Below are positions 17,650-25,571 of a stretch of DNA of 64,000 nucleotides, in pieces. Made by a program: the position numbers and the translations under genes. Within the stretch, counting starts at the first letter, position 1. Each line of letters begins with the position of its first letter. The stretch covers positions 558,001-622,000 of the forward strand of contig NZ_BMTD01000002.1 in NCBI RefSeq assembly GCF_014649495.1, given 5' to 3'. The notes under the pieces are model-generated. The model did not search any database, was not told the DNA's origin, and was given only the letters and a program-made list of their open reading frames with translations. Origin of the DNA: Streptomyces filipinensis (GTDB lineage Bacteria > Actinomycetota > Actinomycetes > Streptomycetales > Streptomycetaceae).

Positions 17650-19149
17650 GTGAACGACCGTCACCCGTCGGGGACCATGACCACCCCGGCCCCGGCTTCC
17701 GACGCCTCCGCCGCGCACTACGCGCCGTACGGCACACACGAAGCCCCCTACGGCGACCTCACCACGTACGGCGACTACGGCGCCACCGGTTTTCCGGACG
17801 GCACCGGCTCCTTCTCCACCGACCCGCTCTTCGGCAGCCTGCCCGGCCAGCAGACCAGCAGCGCGTACGAGACCACGCAGTGGCAGACCGGGCAGCACCT
17901 GAACCACGACCCGTACGCGGCCCAGCACCACACCGCCTACGACTCCGGTGCCTACGACACCACCGCCTGGACGGTCCCCGCGCAGGCGACCGGCAACGAC
18001 ATCAGCGGCCAGTGGGACGCGAGCGCCTGGCTGCAGCCCGACCAGTCCGACGGCGCCGGCCCGACGCAGCAGTGGGAGTGGGGCACCCAGACCTTCGAGA
18101 CGGGCACGTACGACGCCACCCAGTGGAACTCCGGCGGCCACGTACCGGCGGAGCCGGGGGCCGGAGAACCGTTCGGCCAGCAGACCACCGCCCTCTTCGA
18201 GCAGGTCGGCGACCCGCAGGCGACCGAGGCCTTCGCGCAGACGCCGTACCAGCACGAGGCGCCGTACGCGGACACCGGCTTCGCCGAACAGGTTCCCGGG
18301 GCCGACGAGCCGGGCGGCACGGGCGAACTGCCCGCCGTGACCGGGCTGCTGGACGACCAGGAAGAGGTCACTCCGGCACCGGCGACCCGCGCCGGCGCGC
18401 GCAGCGCCGCGCGCTCCCGCCGCCGTACCCCCGCCAAGCGCTCCGCACTGCTGACCGTCGCCGTGCCCTCGGCGTGTGTGATGGGGGTCGCCGGGATCGC
18501 CGCCGCCTCGGTCGGCGCCCTGGCCCACGGTGGCGGCAAGGACACCACGGCCTCCGCCTCGGACGCGCACGCGGTCAAGCCGTCGATCGCCAACAGCAAG
18601 CTGGACTCCCAGCTGAAGACCCTGTCCGCCGGCGCCGACGACTTCGCCGACCGGGCGAGCCGGACGCAGGAGCGGATCGACCTCAAGAACCAGCAGGAGC
18701 AGGAGAAGAAGAAGGCCGCCGCGGAGGCCGCCCTCAAGGAGCGGCTGCGCCCGAAGTTCGTGCTGCCGGTCACGCAGAGGGGGCTCAGCGCCTACTTCGG
18801 CCAGGCGGGCGTGAACTGGATGTCCGTGCACACGGGCATCGACTTCCCCGTCTCCTATGGCACCACGGTGATGGCCGCCACCGACGGCACCGTCACGACC
18901 AAGTGGAACAGCGCCTACGGCAACATGCTGATCTTGACGGCGAAGGACGGCACGGAGACCTGGTACTGCCACCTGTCCAGCTACCGCGTCCCCTCCGGGA
19001 CGGTCGTCAAGGCCGGCGAGCCGATCGCCTTTTCCGGCAATTCCGGCAACTCAACCGGTCCGCACCTGCACTTCGAGGTACGTCCCGCGGGCGGGGCGGC
19101 CATAGACCCGCTGCCGTGGCTGCGGAGCCACGGGCTCGACCCCACATAG
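17650..19149 (+). CDS. M23 family peptidoglycan endopeptidase, membrane-anchored
   Basis: A 499-residue protein. The first ~240 residues are an unusual cytoplasmic region rich in Tyr, Gln, Thr and Asp with repeated YD/TA/QTT themes. A basic stretch (RSRRRTPAKR) precedes a hydrophobic anchor at ~residues 275-295. A coiled-coil (SRTQERIDLKNQQEQEKKKA) follows, and the C-terminal ~120 residues are a LytM/M23 domain with the metal ligands HTGID and HLHFE. It cleaves peptide cross-links of the wall outside the membrane. I chose GTG 17650 with GAGAAG upstream; an earlier in-frame start at 17572 lies within the promoter. It is one of three wall hydrolases in this 10-kb region. Confidence 0.88.
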   Translation: MNDRHPSGTMTTPAPASDASAAHYAPYGTHEAPYGDLTTYGDYGATGFPDGTGSFSTDPLFGSLPGQQTSSAYETTQWQTGQHLNHDPYAAQHHTAYDSGAYDTTAWTVPAQATGNDISGQWDASAWLQPDQSDGAGPTQQWEWGTQTFETGTYDATQWNSGGHVPAEPGAGEPFGQQTTALFEQVGDPQATEAFAQTPYQHEAPYADTGFAEQVPGADEPGGTGELPAVTGLLDDQEEVTPAPATRAGARSAARSRRRTPAKRSALLTVAVPSACVMGVAGIAAASVGALAHGGGKDTTASASDAHAVKPSIANSKLDSQLKTLSAGADDFADRASRTQERIDLKNQQEQEKKKAAAEAALKERLRPKFVLPVTQRGLSAYFGQAGVNWMSVHTGIDFPVSYGTTVMAATDGTVTTKWNSAYGNMLILTAKDGTETWYCHLSSYRVPSGTVVKAGEPIAFSGNSGNSTGPHLHFEVRPAGGAAIDPLPWLRSHGLDPT

Positions 19150-19221
19150 GGACCAGGGGCTTGCACCCATGGTGCACCCGTAGGAACGGAGGGAACGGGA
19201 GGCTTACGCCCCCCGGACCTC

Positions 19222-21708
19222 CTACAGCTTCTCCACCGGCGCGTACCGCAGCAGCAGCCGCTTCGGCTTGGCGTCGCCGAAGTCGATCGTCGCCTCCGCG
19301 TTCCCGCCCGTGCCCTTCACGGCCACGACCGTGCCGAGCCCGAACTGGTCGTGGGTGACCCGGTCTCCGACGGCCAGCGCGACCACCGGCTTCTCCGCCG
19401 TACGCCGTGTGGCGAAGCCGGACGCGCCCGACGCCGAGGAACGCGAGCGGGACGAGGACAGCGAGGCCGCGATCCCGGAGGCCGGGCCGGAGGACACCGG
19501 TGCCGTCGCTCCCGTTCGCTTCCAGTCCACATGGGTGGGCGGGATCTCCTCCAGGAAACGGGAGGGCGGGTTGTACGACGGCTGGCCCCAGGCGCTGCGC
19601 ATCGCCGACCGCGTGAGGTAGAGCCGCTCCCGCGCGCGTGTGATGCCGACGTACGCCAGGCGCCGCTCCTCCTCCAGTTCCTTGGTCTGGCCGAGGGCGC
19701 GCATGTGCGGGAAAACGCCGTCCTCCATGCCGGTCAGGAAGACGACCGGGAACTCCAGGCCCTTGGCGGTGTGCAGGGTCATCAGCGTGATGACGCCGTC
19801 ACCGTCCTCCTCGTCGGGGATCTGGTCGGAGTCGGCGACCAGGGCGACCTGCTCCAGGAAGTCGGCAAGCCCCACCGACTCGCCCTCACCGCGTTCCTGC
19901 TCGAACTCCAGGGCCACGGCCGCGAGTTCCTGGAGGTTCTCGATACGGGTCTCGTCCTGCGGATCGGTGGAGGCCTGCAGCTCGGCGAGGTAGCCGGTGC
20001 GTTCGAGCACCGCCTCCAGGACGGTCGCCGGTCCGGCTCCGGACTCGACGATCGTGCGCAGGTCCTCCATCAGCGCGTTGAACCGCTTGACCGCGTTGGT
20101 GGAGCGCGCGGCCATGCCGTACGCCTCGTCCACACGCTTCAGCGCCTGCGGGAAGCTGATCTTCTCGCGCTGGCCGAGAGCGTCGATCATCGCCTCCGCC
20201 CGCTCGCCGATGCCCCGCTTGGGCACGTTGAGGATGCGGCGCAGCGGCACCGAGTCCTCGGGGTTGGCGAGAACGCGCAGGTAGGCCAGGACGTCCCGGA
20301 CCTCCTTGCGTTCGTAGAAGCGGACCCCGCCGACGACCTTGTAGGGCAGGCCGACGCGAATGAAGATCTCTTCGAAGACACGGGACTGGGCGTTGGTCCG
20401 GTAGAACACGGCGACGTCGCCGGCCTTGGCATCGCCCGCGTCGACCAGGCGGTCTATCTCGTCGGCGACGAACTGCGCCTCGTCGTGCTCGGTGTCGGCG
20501 ACGTAACCGGTGATCCGCGCGCCCTGGCCGGCGTTGGTCCACAGGTTCTTCGGGCGGCGGGACTCGTTGCGCTCGATGACCGCGTTGGCGGCGGACAGGA
20601 TCGTCTGCGTGGAGCGGTAGTTCTGCTCCAGCAGGATCGTCGTCGCGTTCGGGTAGTCCTCTTCGAACTGCAGGATGTTGCGGATCGTCGCGCCCCGGAA
20701 GGCGTAGATCGACTGGTCCGCGTCACCCACGACGCACAGCTCGGCGGGCGCGAGGTCGTACTCGCCGGGCGGGGTGTCGGCCTCGTCGGCGCGCTCACCC
20801 GTGCCGACCAGCTCGCGGACCAGGGCGTACTGGGCGTGGTTGGTGTCCTGGTACTCGTCGACCAGGACGTGCCGGAAGCGGCGGCGGTAGTGCTCGGCGA
20901 CGTCCGGGAAGGCGCGCAGCAGGTTGACCGTCGTCATGATCAGGTCGTCGAAGTCGAGGGCGTTCGCCTCGCGCAGCCGCGACTGATAGAGCGCGTACGC
21001 CTGGGCGAGGGTCTTCTCGAAGCCGTCGGTGGCCTGGGCGGCGAAGTCCTCCTCGTCGATCAGTTCGTTCTTCAGATTGCTGATCTTGGCGCTGAACGAC
21101 TTCGGCGGGAAGCGCTTGGGGTCGAGTTCCAGATCGCGGCAGACCAGGGCCATCAGACGTTTGGAGTCCGCGGCGTCGTAGATCGAGAACGACGACGTGA
21201 AACCGAGCTTCTTGCTCTCCCGGCGCAGGATGCGCACGCACGCGCTGTGGAAGGTCATCACCCACATCGCGTTCGCGCGCGGGCCGACGAGCTGCTCGAC
21301 GCGCTCCTTCATCTCGCCCGCGGCCTTGTTGGTGAAGGTGATCGCGAGGATCTGGCCCGGATGCACGCTCCGCTCGGCGAGGAGGTGGGCGATGCGGTGG
21401 GTGAGCACACGGGTCTTGCCGGAGCCGGCACCGGCGACGATGAGCAGCGGGGAGCCGGCGTGCACGACCGCGGCGCGCTGGTTGTCGTTCAGCCCCTCCA
21501 GGAGGGCTGCCGCGTCGAGCGCGGGGCGGGGGGCGCCGTCGCGGTAGTAGGCGTCCCGGTCCGGCGGCACGTCGAACCTGCCGCCGAACAGGTCGTCCGG
21601 AAGCGGCTCCGGAGCGTGATCGTCCTCGGGTGGCGGCGGGGGCTCCTCCTCGCGCCCGCGAGGGGGCTGGAGGTCCGCCAGGAAGCTGTCGTCAAAGAGG
21701 CTGCTCAT
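19222..21708 (-). CDS. pcrA: ATP-dependent DNA helicase PcrA/UvrD
   Basis: An 828-residue superfamily 1 helicase. Motifs in order: Q motif LNDNQRAAV, Walker A VAGAGSGKTRVLTHRIAHLL, Walker B/motif II VDEYQDTNHAQY, motif III GDADQSIYAFRGA, motif IV NYRSTQTIL, and motif VI AYVGITRARERLYL. The C-terminal ~60 residues form the Tudor-like PcrA tail (VGDRVTHDQFGLGTVVAVKG). The N-terminal ~55 residues are an acidic Pro-rich extension. It unwinds DNA in excision repair and clears replication/transcription conflicts. ATG 21708 is only 9 nt downstream of the -10 of a perfect DNA-damage promoter (21718-21740), so transcription is probably damage-inducible and nearly leaderless. Confidence 0.95.
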   Translation of the reverse strand: MSSLFDDSFLADLQPPRGREEEPPPPPEDDHAPEPLPDDLFGGRFDVPPDRDAYYRDGAPRPALDAAALLEGLNDNQRAAVVHAGSPLLIVAGAGSGKTRVLTHRIAHLLAERSVHPGQILAITFTNKAAGEMKERVEQLVGPRANAMWVMTFHSACVRILRRESKKLGFTSSFSIYDAADSKRLMALVCRDLELDPKRFPPKSFSAKISNLKNELIDEEDFAAQATDGFEKTLAQAYALYQSRLREANALDFDDLIMTTVNLLRAFPDVAEHYRRRFRHVLVDEYQDTNHAQYALVRELVGTGERADEADTPPGEYDLAPAELCVVGDADQSIYAFRGATIRNILQFEEDYPNATTILLEQNYRSTQTILSAANAVIERNESRRPKNLWTNAGQGARITGYVADTEHDEAQFVADEIDRLVDAGDAKAGDVAVFYRTNAQSRVFEEIFIRVGLPYKVVGGVRFYERKEVRDVLAYLRVLANPEDSVPLRRILNVPKRGIGERAEAMIDALGQREKISFPQALKRVDEAYGMAARSTNAVKRFNALMEDLRTIVESGAGPATVLEAVLERTGYLAELQASTDPQDETRIENLQELAAVALEFEQERGEGESVGLADFLEQVALVADSDQIPDEEDGDGVITLMTLHTAKGLEFPVVFLTGMEDGVFPHMRALGQTKELEEERRLAYVGITRARERLYLTRSAMRSAWGQPSYNPPSRFLEEIPPTHVDWKRTGATAPVSSGPASGIAASLSSSRSRSSASGASGFATRRTAEKPVVALAVGDRVTHDQFGLGTVVAVKGTGGNAEATIDFGDAKPKRLLLRYAPVEKL

Positions 21709-21717
21709 CGCTCTACG

Positions 21718-21740
21718 AGTCTAGGGCGCCCCACCGACAA
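21718..21740 (-). promoter_or_regulatory. RecA-NDp (PafBC-type) promoter for pcrA
   Basis: Read leftward: TTGTCGGTG (21740-21732), 8 nt, TAGACT (21723-21718), followed by the ATG at 21708. This is a full match to TTGTCRGTG-N8-TAnnnT upstream of a DNA-repair helicase. Confidence 0.85.
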
Positions 21741-21833
21741 CCGGTCGCCGTCCCGCGAAGACGGCCCCACGGGCGAAAGCGGCGAACACCTTCCGCACGG
21801 CCCTCACGCTGGGGAATCGTCCGATGACGAGAA

Positions 21834-21856
21834 CGTGATCCTGAGCCCAGATCACG
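21834..21856. promoter_or_regulatory. Inverted repeat upstream of the NlpC/P60 promoter
   Basis: CGTGATC (21834-21840) and GATCACG (21850-21856) are perfect arms with a 9-nt spacer. They lie 30 bases upstream of the -35 at 21887, in a stretch with no gene. This is a possible operator; no regulator is known to me for it. Confidence 0.35.
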
Positions 21857-21886
21857 AAAATGTATCGGACATATCACGCACCAACC

Positions 21887-21916
21887 TTCACACTAGTCAC
21901 ACCAGTTGGCTAGGTT
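21887..21916 (+). promoter_or_regulatory. Promoter for the riboswitch-controlled NlpC/P60 gene
   Basis: TTCACA (21887-21892), 18-nt spacer, TAGGTT (21911-21916). The predicted transcript begins near 21923, just where the structured RNA begins. Confidence 0.55.
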
Positions 21917-21938
21917 GCCGTCAGGCCGCGTGCGCGGC

Positions 21939-22087
21939 CTCCGCCGAGTCCGGCGCGCCCACTTGGCGCCCGGAGCCGGGGACCCACCGATCCTGGGGTG
22001 AATCGGCCGACTCCCGCCCGGGACGACGCCGTAGGGCAACCCTTCCGAACCACCGCCCGAACCCGACAGCTAACCCGGTAGGCGGAG
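21939..22087 (+). ncRNA. Cyclic di-AMP (ydaO-yuaA class) riboswitch
   Basis: The sequence contains the class hallmarks in order: GAGCCGGGGACCCA, CTGGGGTGAATCGG, AGGGCAACCCTTCCGAAC, then ACCCGACAGCTAACCCGGTAGGC. The outer stem is CTCCGCC (21939-21945) with GGCGGAG (22081-22087). A separate 7-bp hairpin (21923-21940) precedes it. In streptomycetes this aptamer class controls resuscitation factors and wall hydrolases and usually turns expression off when c-di-AMP is bound. The gene it precedes starts 21 nt later. Confidence 0.95.
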
Positions 22088-22108
22088 CATTGGAAGGAGT
22101 CGCCTCCC

Positions 22109-23308
22109 TTGGCGTCGCACCGCAAGCCGCGCCCCGGCGGGACCACCGGAGCGGGCATCCGCACCCCCGCCCTCGCCACCGCCGCCCTCACCTCCATGGC
22201 CATGCTCTCGCAGACCGCCGAGGCCGCCCCGAGAACCGATCACGCCAAGCCGAGCCTGGAGGAGGTCGAGAAGAAGGTCGACGACCTGTACCGCCAGGCG
22301 GAGTCGGCGACCGAGAAGTACAACGCGAACAAGGAGCGGACCGGGAAGCAGCGGAGTCGCGTCGACGCCCTGCGCGAGGAGGTGGCCCGGCGCACCGACC
22401 GCCTCAACAAGGCCCGCGAGGAACTGGGCACCTTCGCCGCCGCCCAGTACCGCACCGGCGCCGCCGCTCCCGACACGGCCACCTTCCTGCTCGCGGACAG
22501 CCCGCAGGACTACTTCGACCAGAGCCAGCTGATGAACCGGCTGACCTCCCGGGAGAAGCGCGCGGTCGACGACTACATCGGCGAGCAGGCCGCGACCATG
22601 AAGAAGCGGCGGGAGGCCGCGGAGAGCCTGCGGACGCTGACCGACTCACAGCACGACCTGCAGACCGCCAAGACGACCGTCCAGCAGAAGCTCGCCTCCG
22701 CGCGCGAGCTGCTGTCGCGGCTGACGGCCCAGGAGAAGGCGCGGCTGGCCGCCATCGAGCGGGAGAAGCAGCAGGAGGCGGCGCGCAAGGCCGCCGAGCT
22801 GGCGAAGCGGCAGGCCCAGCAGCAGTCCGACTCGTCGTCCTCGTCGTCGTCCTCGTCGTCGTCCTCGTCGTCCTCGTCGTCCTCATCCTCGTCATCCTCG
22901 TCGTCGTCCGGGTCCGGGTCGGCCGGTTCCACGGCGTCCGGCGCGTACGACACCAAGGCCGAGAAGGCGATCGCCTTCGCCCGCGCGCAGATCGGCAAGC
23001 CGTATGTGTGGGGCGCCACCGGGCCGGACTCCTACGACTGCTCGGGCCTCACCCAGGCCGCCTGGAAGGCCGCCGGCGTCTCCCTCCCGCGCACCACGTA
23101 CGACCAGGTCGACGCGGGCACCACGGTGTCACTGGCGAACGCGCGGCCGGGCGATCTGATCTTCTTCTACGACGACATCAGCCACGTCGGCGTCTACATA
23201 GGCAACGGCATGATGATCCACGCCCCCAAGCCGGGCGCGTACGTCCGTGAGGAGTCGGTGTACTACGGCGGAGAGTCGATCATCCACAGCGTGGTCCGGC
23301 CGGGCTGA
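22109..23308 (+). CDS. NlpC/P60 peptidoglycan hydrolase under c-di-AMP riboswitch control
   Basis: A 399-residue secreted hydrolase. The signal peptide covers residues ~1-40 (ending TAEAA). Residues ~48-235 are a long coiled coil. Residues ~240-268 are almost only serine. The C-terminal NlpC/P60 domain (~282-395) has the catalytic Cys312 in DSYDCSGLT and a His in ISHVGVYIGNGMMIH. It cleaves D-Glu/diaminopimelate-type stem-peptide bonds in the wall. The start is a TTG at 22109 with GGAAGGAG 9 nt upstream, giving the MASHRKPRPG start common to this family. It is probably expressed in growth or spore germination when c-di-AMP is low. Confidence 0.9.
   Translation: MASHRKPRPGGTTGAGIRTPALATAALTSMAMLSQTAEAAPRTDHAKPSLEEVEKKVDDLYRQAESATEKYNANKERTGKQRSRVDALREEVARRTDRLNKAREELGTFAAAQYRTGAAAPDTATFLLADSPQDYFDQSQLMNRLTSREKRAVDDYIGEQAATMKKRREAAESLRTLTDSQHDLQTAKTTVQQKLASARELLSRLTAQEKARLAAIEREKQQEAARKAAELAKRQAQQQSDSSSSSSSSSSSSSSSSSSSSSSSSSSGSGSAGSTASGAYDTKAEKAIAFARAQIGKPYVWGATGPDSYDCSGLTQAAWKAAGVSLPRTTYDQVDAGTTVSLANARPGDLIFFYDDISHVGVYIGNGMMIHAPKPGAYVREESVYYGGESIIHSVVRPG
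22832..22912 (+). repeat. TCG/TCC trinucleotide tract coding for polyserine
   Basis: About 27 consecutive Ser codons, nearly all TCG or TCC, form the linker of the NlpC/P60 protein. Such a tract can slip in replication, so the length may vary. Confidence 0.9.
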
Positions 23309-23411
23309 CCGAGCCGGTTCCCTCCGCTCCACGCACGCGTACCGGGGTTTTCGCCCTCCACCCACGCGTGCCCTTCCGGGCCGGGACCGCGCGGCTCCCT
23401 AGCATCGGCGC

Positions 23412-24377
23412 ATGTCCGGCATCTCGGGTCTGCGTACGTGGTGGGCGGAGCGGCCTCCCGCGGCCGGGGCCGCCGTGATGGCGACCGGCATCCTGTCGGT
23501 GGGCCTGCAGCTGACCGGCGCGGAGACGGTCTCCCGGCCGGCGCTGGCGCTGACCGCCGTCGCCTGGGTGGCGCTGGCCGCCGACTTCGCCCTGCGGCTG
23601 CTCGGTCAGCGGCAGCGCTGGGTGGCCGAGGCGCAGAGCCCCGGCGCGCTCAACGCCGTCGCCGCGACCACCGTGCTCGGCACCGGGATCTCGGCGCTGG
23701 GCCGGCAGACCCTCGCCGAGGCGCTGCTGGCGCTCGCGGCGCTGCTGTGGCCGGTGCTGCTGGTCACGGTCGTACGGCACTGGAGGCGGCGCATGCCGGG
23801 CTCGGTGTTCCTGTGTTGTGTGGCCACACAGGGGCTCGCCGTACTGGCCGCGACACTGGCTGCCGCAGAGCGCCGGGCGTGGCTCGCGCACACCGCGCTG
23901 GTGCTGTTCTGGCTGGGTCTGGTGCTCTACGGTCTCGCGCTGGCCCACTTCGACGCACGGCAGGTATGGGAGGGGGCCGGCGACCACTGGGTCGCGGGCG
24001 GGGCGCTCGCGATCTCGGCGCTGGCGGGAGCGAAACTGCTCATCGCCGCGGATGCGGGCCCGTACCTGTGGGACGACGACGACCGCGCCGTGCTGCGCAC
24101 CACGACGGTCGCACTGCTCGTGCTGGATCTGGCGTGCTACCTCGCCCTGCTGGCCGCCGAGGCGGCGCGGCCGCGGCGCGGCTACCACGTGCTGCGGTGG
24201 GCGACGGTGTTCCCCATGGGGATGACGGCGGCGGCGACGCTGTCCGTCGCGACCGCCGTCGGCCTCCCGTGGCTCCGATGGCCGGGACGGGTGCTGCTGT
24301 GGGTGGCGGTGGCGGTGTGGCTCACGGTCGCCGCCGGTGCGGTGCTCGCGGCCCGCGCCGGCGGCAGGGACGGCTGA
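23412..24377 (+). CDS. Polytopic membrane protein, TDT/SLAC1-like
   Basis: A 321-residue protein with about ten hydrophobic helices. It starts with GISGLRTWWAERPPAAGAAV and MATGILSVGLQL. The early P-x-x-A/G-x-x-M-A-T-G-I pattern and the helix number resemble the tellurite-resistance/dicarboxylate transporter (TehA/SLAC1) family, though the match is from memory and moderate. There is no ribosome binding site; a TAGCAT box at 23400-23405 lies 6 nt before the ATG, so the transcript is likely leaderless. The substrate is unknown. It converges with the next gene, 3 bases apart. Confidence 0.65.
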   Translation: MSGISGLRTWWAERPPAAGAAVMATGILSVGLQLTGAETVSRPALALTAVAWVALAADFALRLLGQRQRWVAEAQSPGALNAVAATTVLGTGISALGRQTLAEALLALAALLWPVLLVTVVRHWRRRMPGSVFLCCVATQGLAVLAATLAAAERRAWLAHTALVLFWLGLVLYGLALAHFDARQVWEGAGDHWVAGGALAISALAGAKLLIAADAGPYLWDDDDRAVLRTTTVALLVLDLACYLALLAAEAARPRRGYHVLRWATVFPMGMTAAATLSVATAVGLPWLRWPGRVLLWVAVAVWLTVAAGAVLAARAGGRDG

Positions 24378-24380
24378 CCG

Positions 24381-24734
24381 TCAGGTCCACAGCACGGCGA
24401 TGAAGACGTTCGCCATGGTCAGCAGGCCGACCAGCCCGAACGCGCCCTTGTCGATCTTCTCCTCGTCGCGCTTCACATAGACCAGCCCGAGGATCACGAT
24501 CAGCAGCGCCAGCTTGACGCCGATCTTGATGGTGTTGACGTGGTGGTCGTCGGCCTGGTTGAGACCGACCAGGGCCACACCGGTGACCAGCATGGTCAGC
24601 GCGCCGTGCAGCATCCCGGGCACGAAGCGGGCCGTGCCCTGGCCCATCGCCTTCATCTGGGTGAGGAAGCCGCCGAGCAGCGCGGCGATACCGATGATGT
24701 GCAGGCCGACGAAGAGATGGATGAGTACGTCCAT
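24381..24734 (-). CDS. Small four-helix membrane protein
   Basis: A 117-residue protein with four hydrophobic segments (about residues 5-25, 42-62, 70-88 and 97-115), mostly filling the membrane. I chose ATG 24734: TAGGCT lies 8 nt upstream on the minus strand and no ribosome binding site is present, so this is a likely leaderless start. An upstream in-frame start at 24818 adds a non-hydrophobic stretch that overlaps the promoter. No catalytic motif; function unknown. Confidence 0.7.
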   Translation of the reverse strand: MDVLIHLFVGLHIIGIAALLGGFLTQMKAMGQGTARFVPGMLHGALTMLVTGVALVGLNQADDHHVNTIKIGVKLALLIVILGLVYVKRDEEKIDKGAFGLVGLLTMANVFIAVLWT

Positions 24735-24840
24735 GGAGCCGGAGCCTAATTCGTTGGTAACAGCCCCAGGGACGGCAGGGTGCCGTTCTGGGGGTGTTCG
24801 AGTGGTGAGGGCCGTCACGCCTTGTCGGAGCTGGGCTCAC

Positions 24841-24993
24841 GAGGCCTCTGGTTAGACCGCGCGGCCGGCTCTCACGCTCGTGGTGCTGGCGATCGCGTGG
24901 ACGCCGGGTGGATACCTATTGCGGCGCCGGCCTCGAGGCCTCCGGTTAGACCGGTGGCGCCCGGCGTCTTTGCGGCCGCCAGCACCACGAGCG
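24841..24993. repeat. Nested direct and inverted repeats at the left of the transposase remnant
   Basis: Two 19-bp direct copies (24841-24859 and 24935-24953) read GAGGCCTCTGGTTAGACCG and GAGGCCTCCGGTTAGACCG. Overlapping them is a perfect 17-bp inverted repeat, CGCTCGTGGTGCTGGCG (24875-24891) with its complement at 24977-24993. A related but inverted GTCTAACCAG lies at 25659-25668. These may be scarred element ends. Confidence 0.7.
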
Positions 24994-25037
24994 GTGTTGA
25001 CGCCCGTGGCCTCAAGGCGTGTGCGGGCTCATCACCG

Positions 25038-25334
25038 ATCACCCGGGCTTCTGGCAAGAAGTCCAGCGTCACCCGCCGAGGCGTGAAGAACGACCGGCTC
25101 AACCACGCCGGCCACCTCTGGGCCTTCGCCGCCCTGACCGCCTCGCCCGGAGCCAAGACCCACTACCGCCGACGACGTGACAAGCACGGCGACTGGCACG
25201 CCTCCGCATTGCGCAACTTGTTCAATCGCATGGTCGGCCAGCTCTACCACTGCCTGCAACACGGCGAGCACTACGACGAAGCGCAGGCCTTCCCGTCCCC
25301 GCTGGAAGGGCTCGAAGCCCCTGCGGCCGCCTGA
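25038..25334 (+). pseudogene. C-terminal fragment of an IS110-family transposase
   Basis: The last ~99 codons match the C-terminal part of IS110-type transposases (Transposase_20 region). Recognisable pieces are ITRASGKKSSVTRRGVKND, HLWAFAALTASPGA, HYRRRRDKHGDWH and ALRNLFNRMVGQLYHCL. The catalytic DEDD half and most of the protein are absent; upstream the frame runs into unrelated repeat-containing sequence. It is a decayed insertion remnant, so inactive. Nearby repeats (24841-24993) may be part of the scar. Confidence 0.75.
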
Positions 25335-25343
25335 GCCCAGCTC

Positions 25344-25571
25344 CTACTCCGGGATAACCAGGCCGAACTCGCGCAGTCGAGGCAAACAGGCATCCAGGCA
25401 GGCCTCCACAGACACGGCATCCGTGCGCACCAGAAGATCTTCGCGGAACGGGCTCCCGCTCGCCACGAACGTCCACGGCTTCACACGGTCGCGCATGCGC
25501 TCCGCATCGGCCTTGAACAACACCGTGACCCCCTGCTCGGCCAACGCTTCCATCACCCGCACCACGTCCAC
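25344..25571 (-). CDS. Small hypothetical protein beside the transposase remnant
   Basis: A 75-residue acidic protein (DVVRVMEALAEQGVTVLFKA near the start, LDACLPRLREFGLVIPE at the end) with balanced composition and good hydrophobic periodicity, so it looks real. The start is GTG 25571 with AGGGGG upstream. It converges on the remnant's stop (9 bases apart). No family recognised. Confidence 0.5.
   Translation of the reverse strand: MDVVRVMEALAEQGVTVLFKADAERMRDRVKPWTFVASGSPFREDLLVRTDAVSVEACLDACLPRLREFGLVIPE

Noticed and set aside
22573-23019. Frame antisense to the NlpC/P60 gene with a long run of Asp and Glu
   Set aside because: It is only the complement of the TCG/TCC polyserine tract.
19351-23250. 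A 1299-codon frame on the plus strand opposite pcrA and through the first NlpC/P60 gene
   Set aside because: It crosses pcrA in antisense, the riboswitch and then a hydrolase in the wrong phase; there is no coherent protein.
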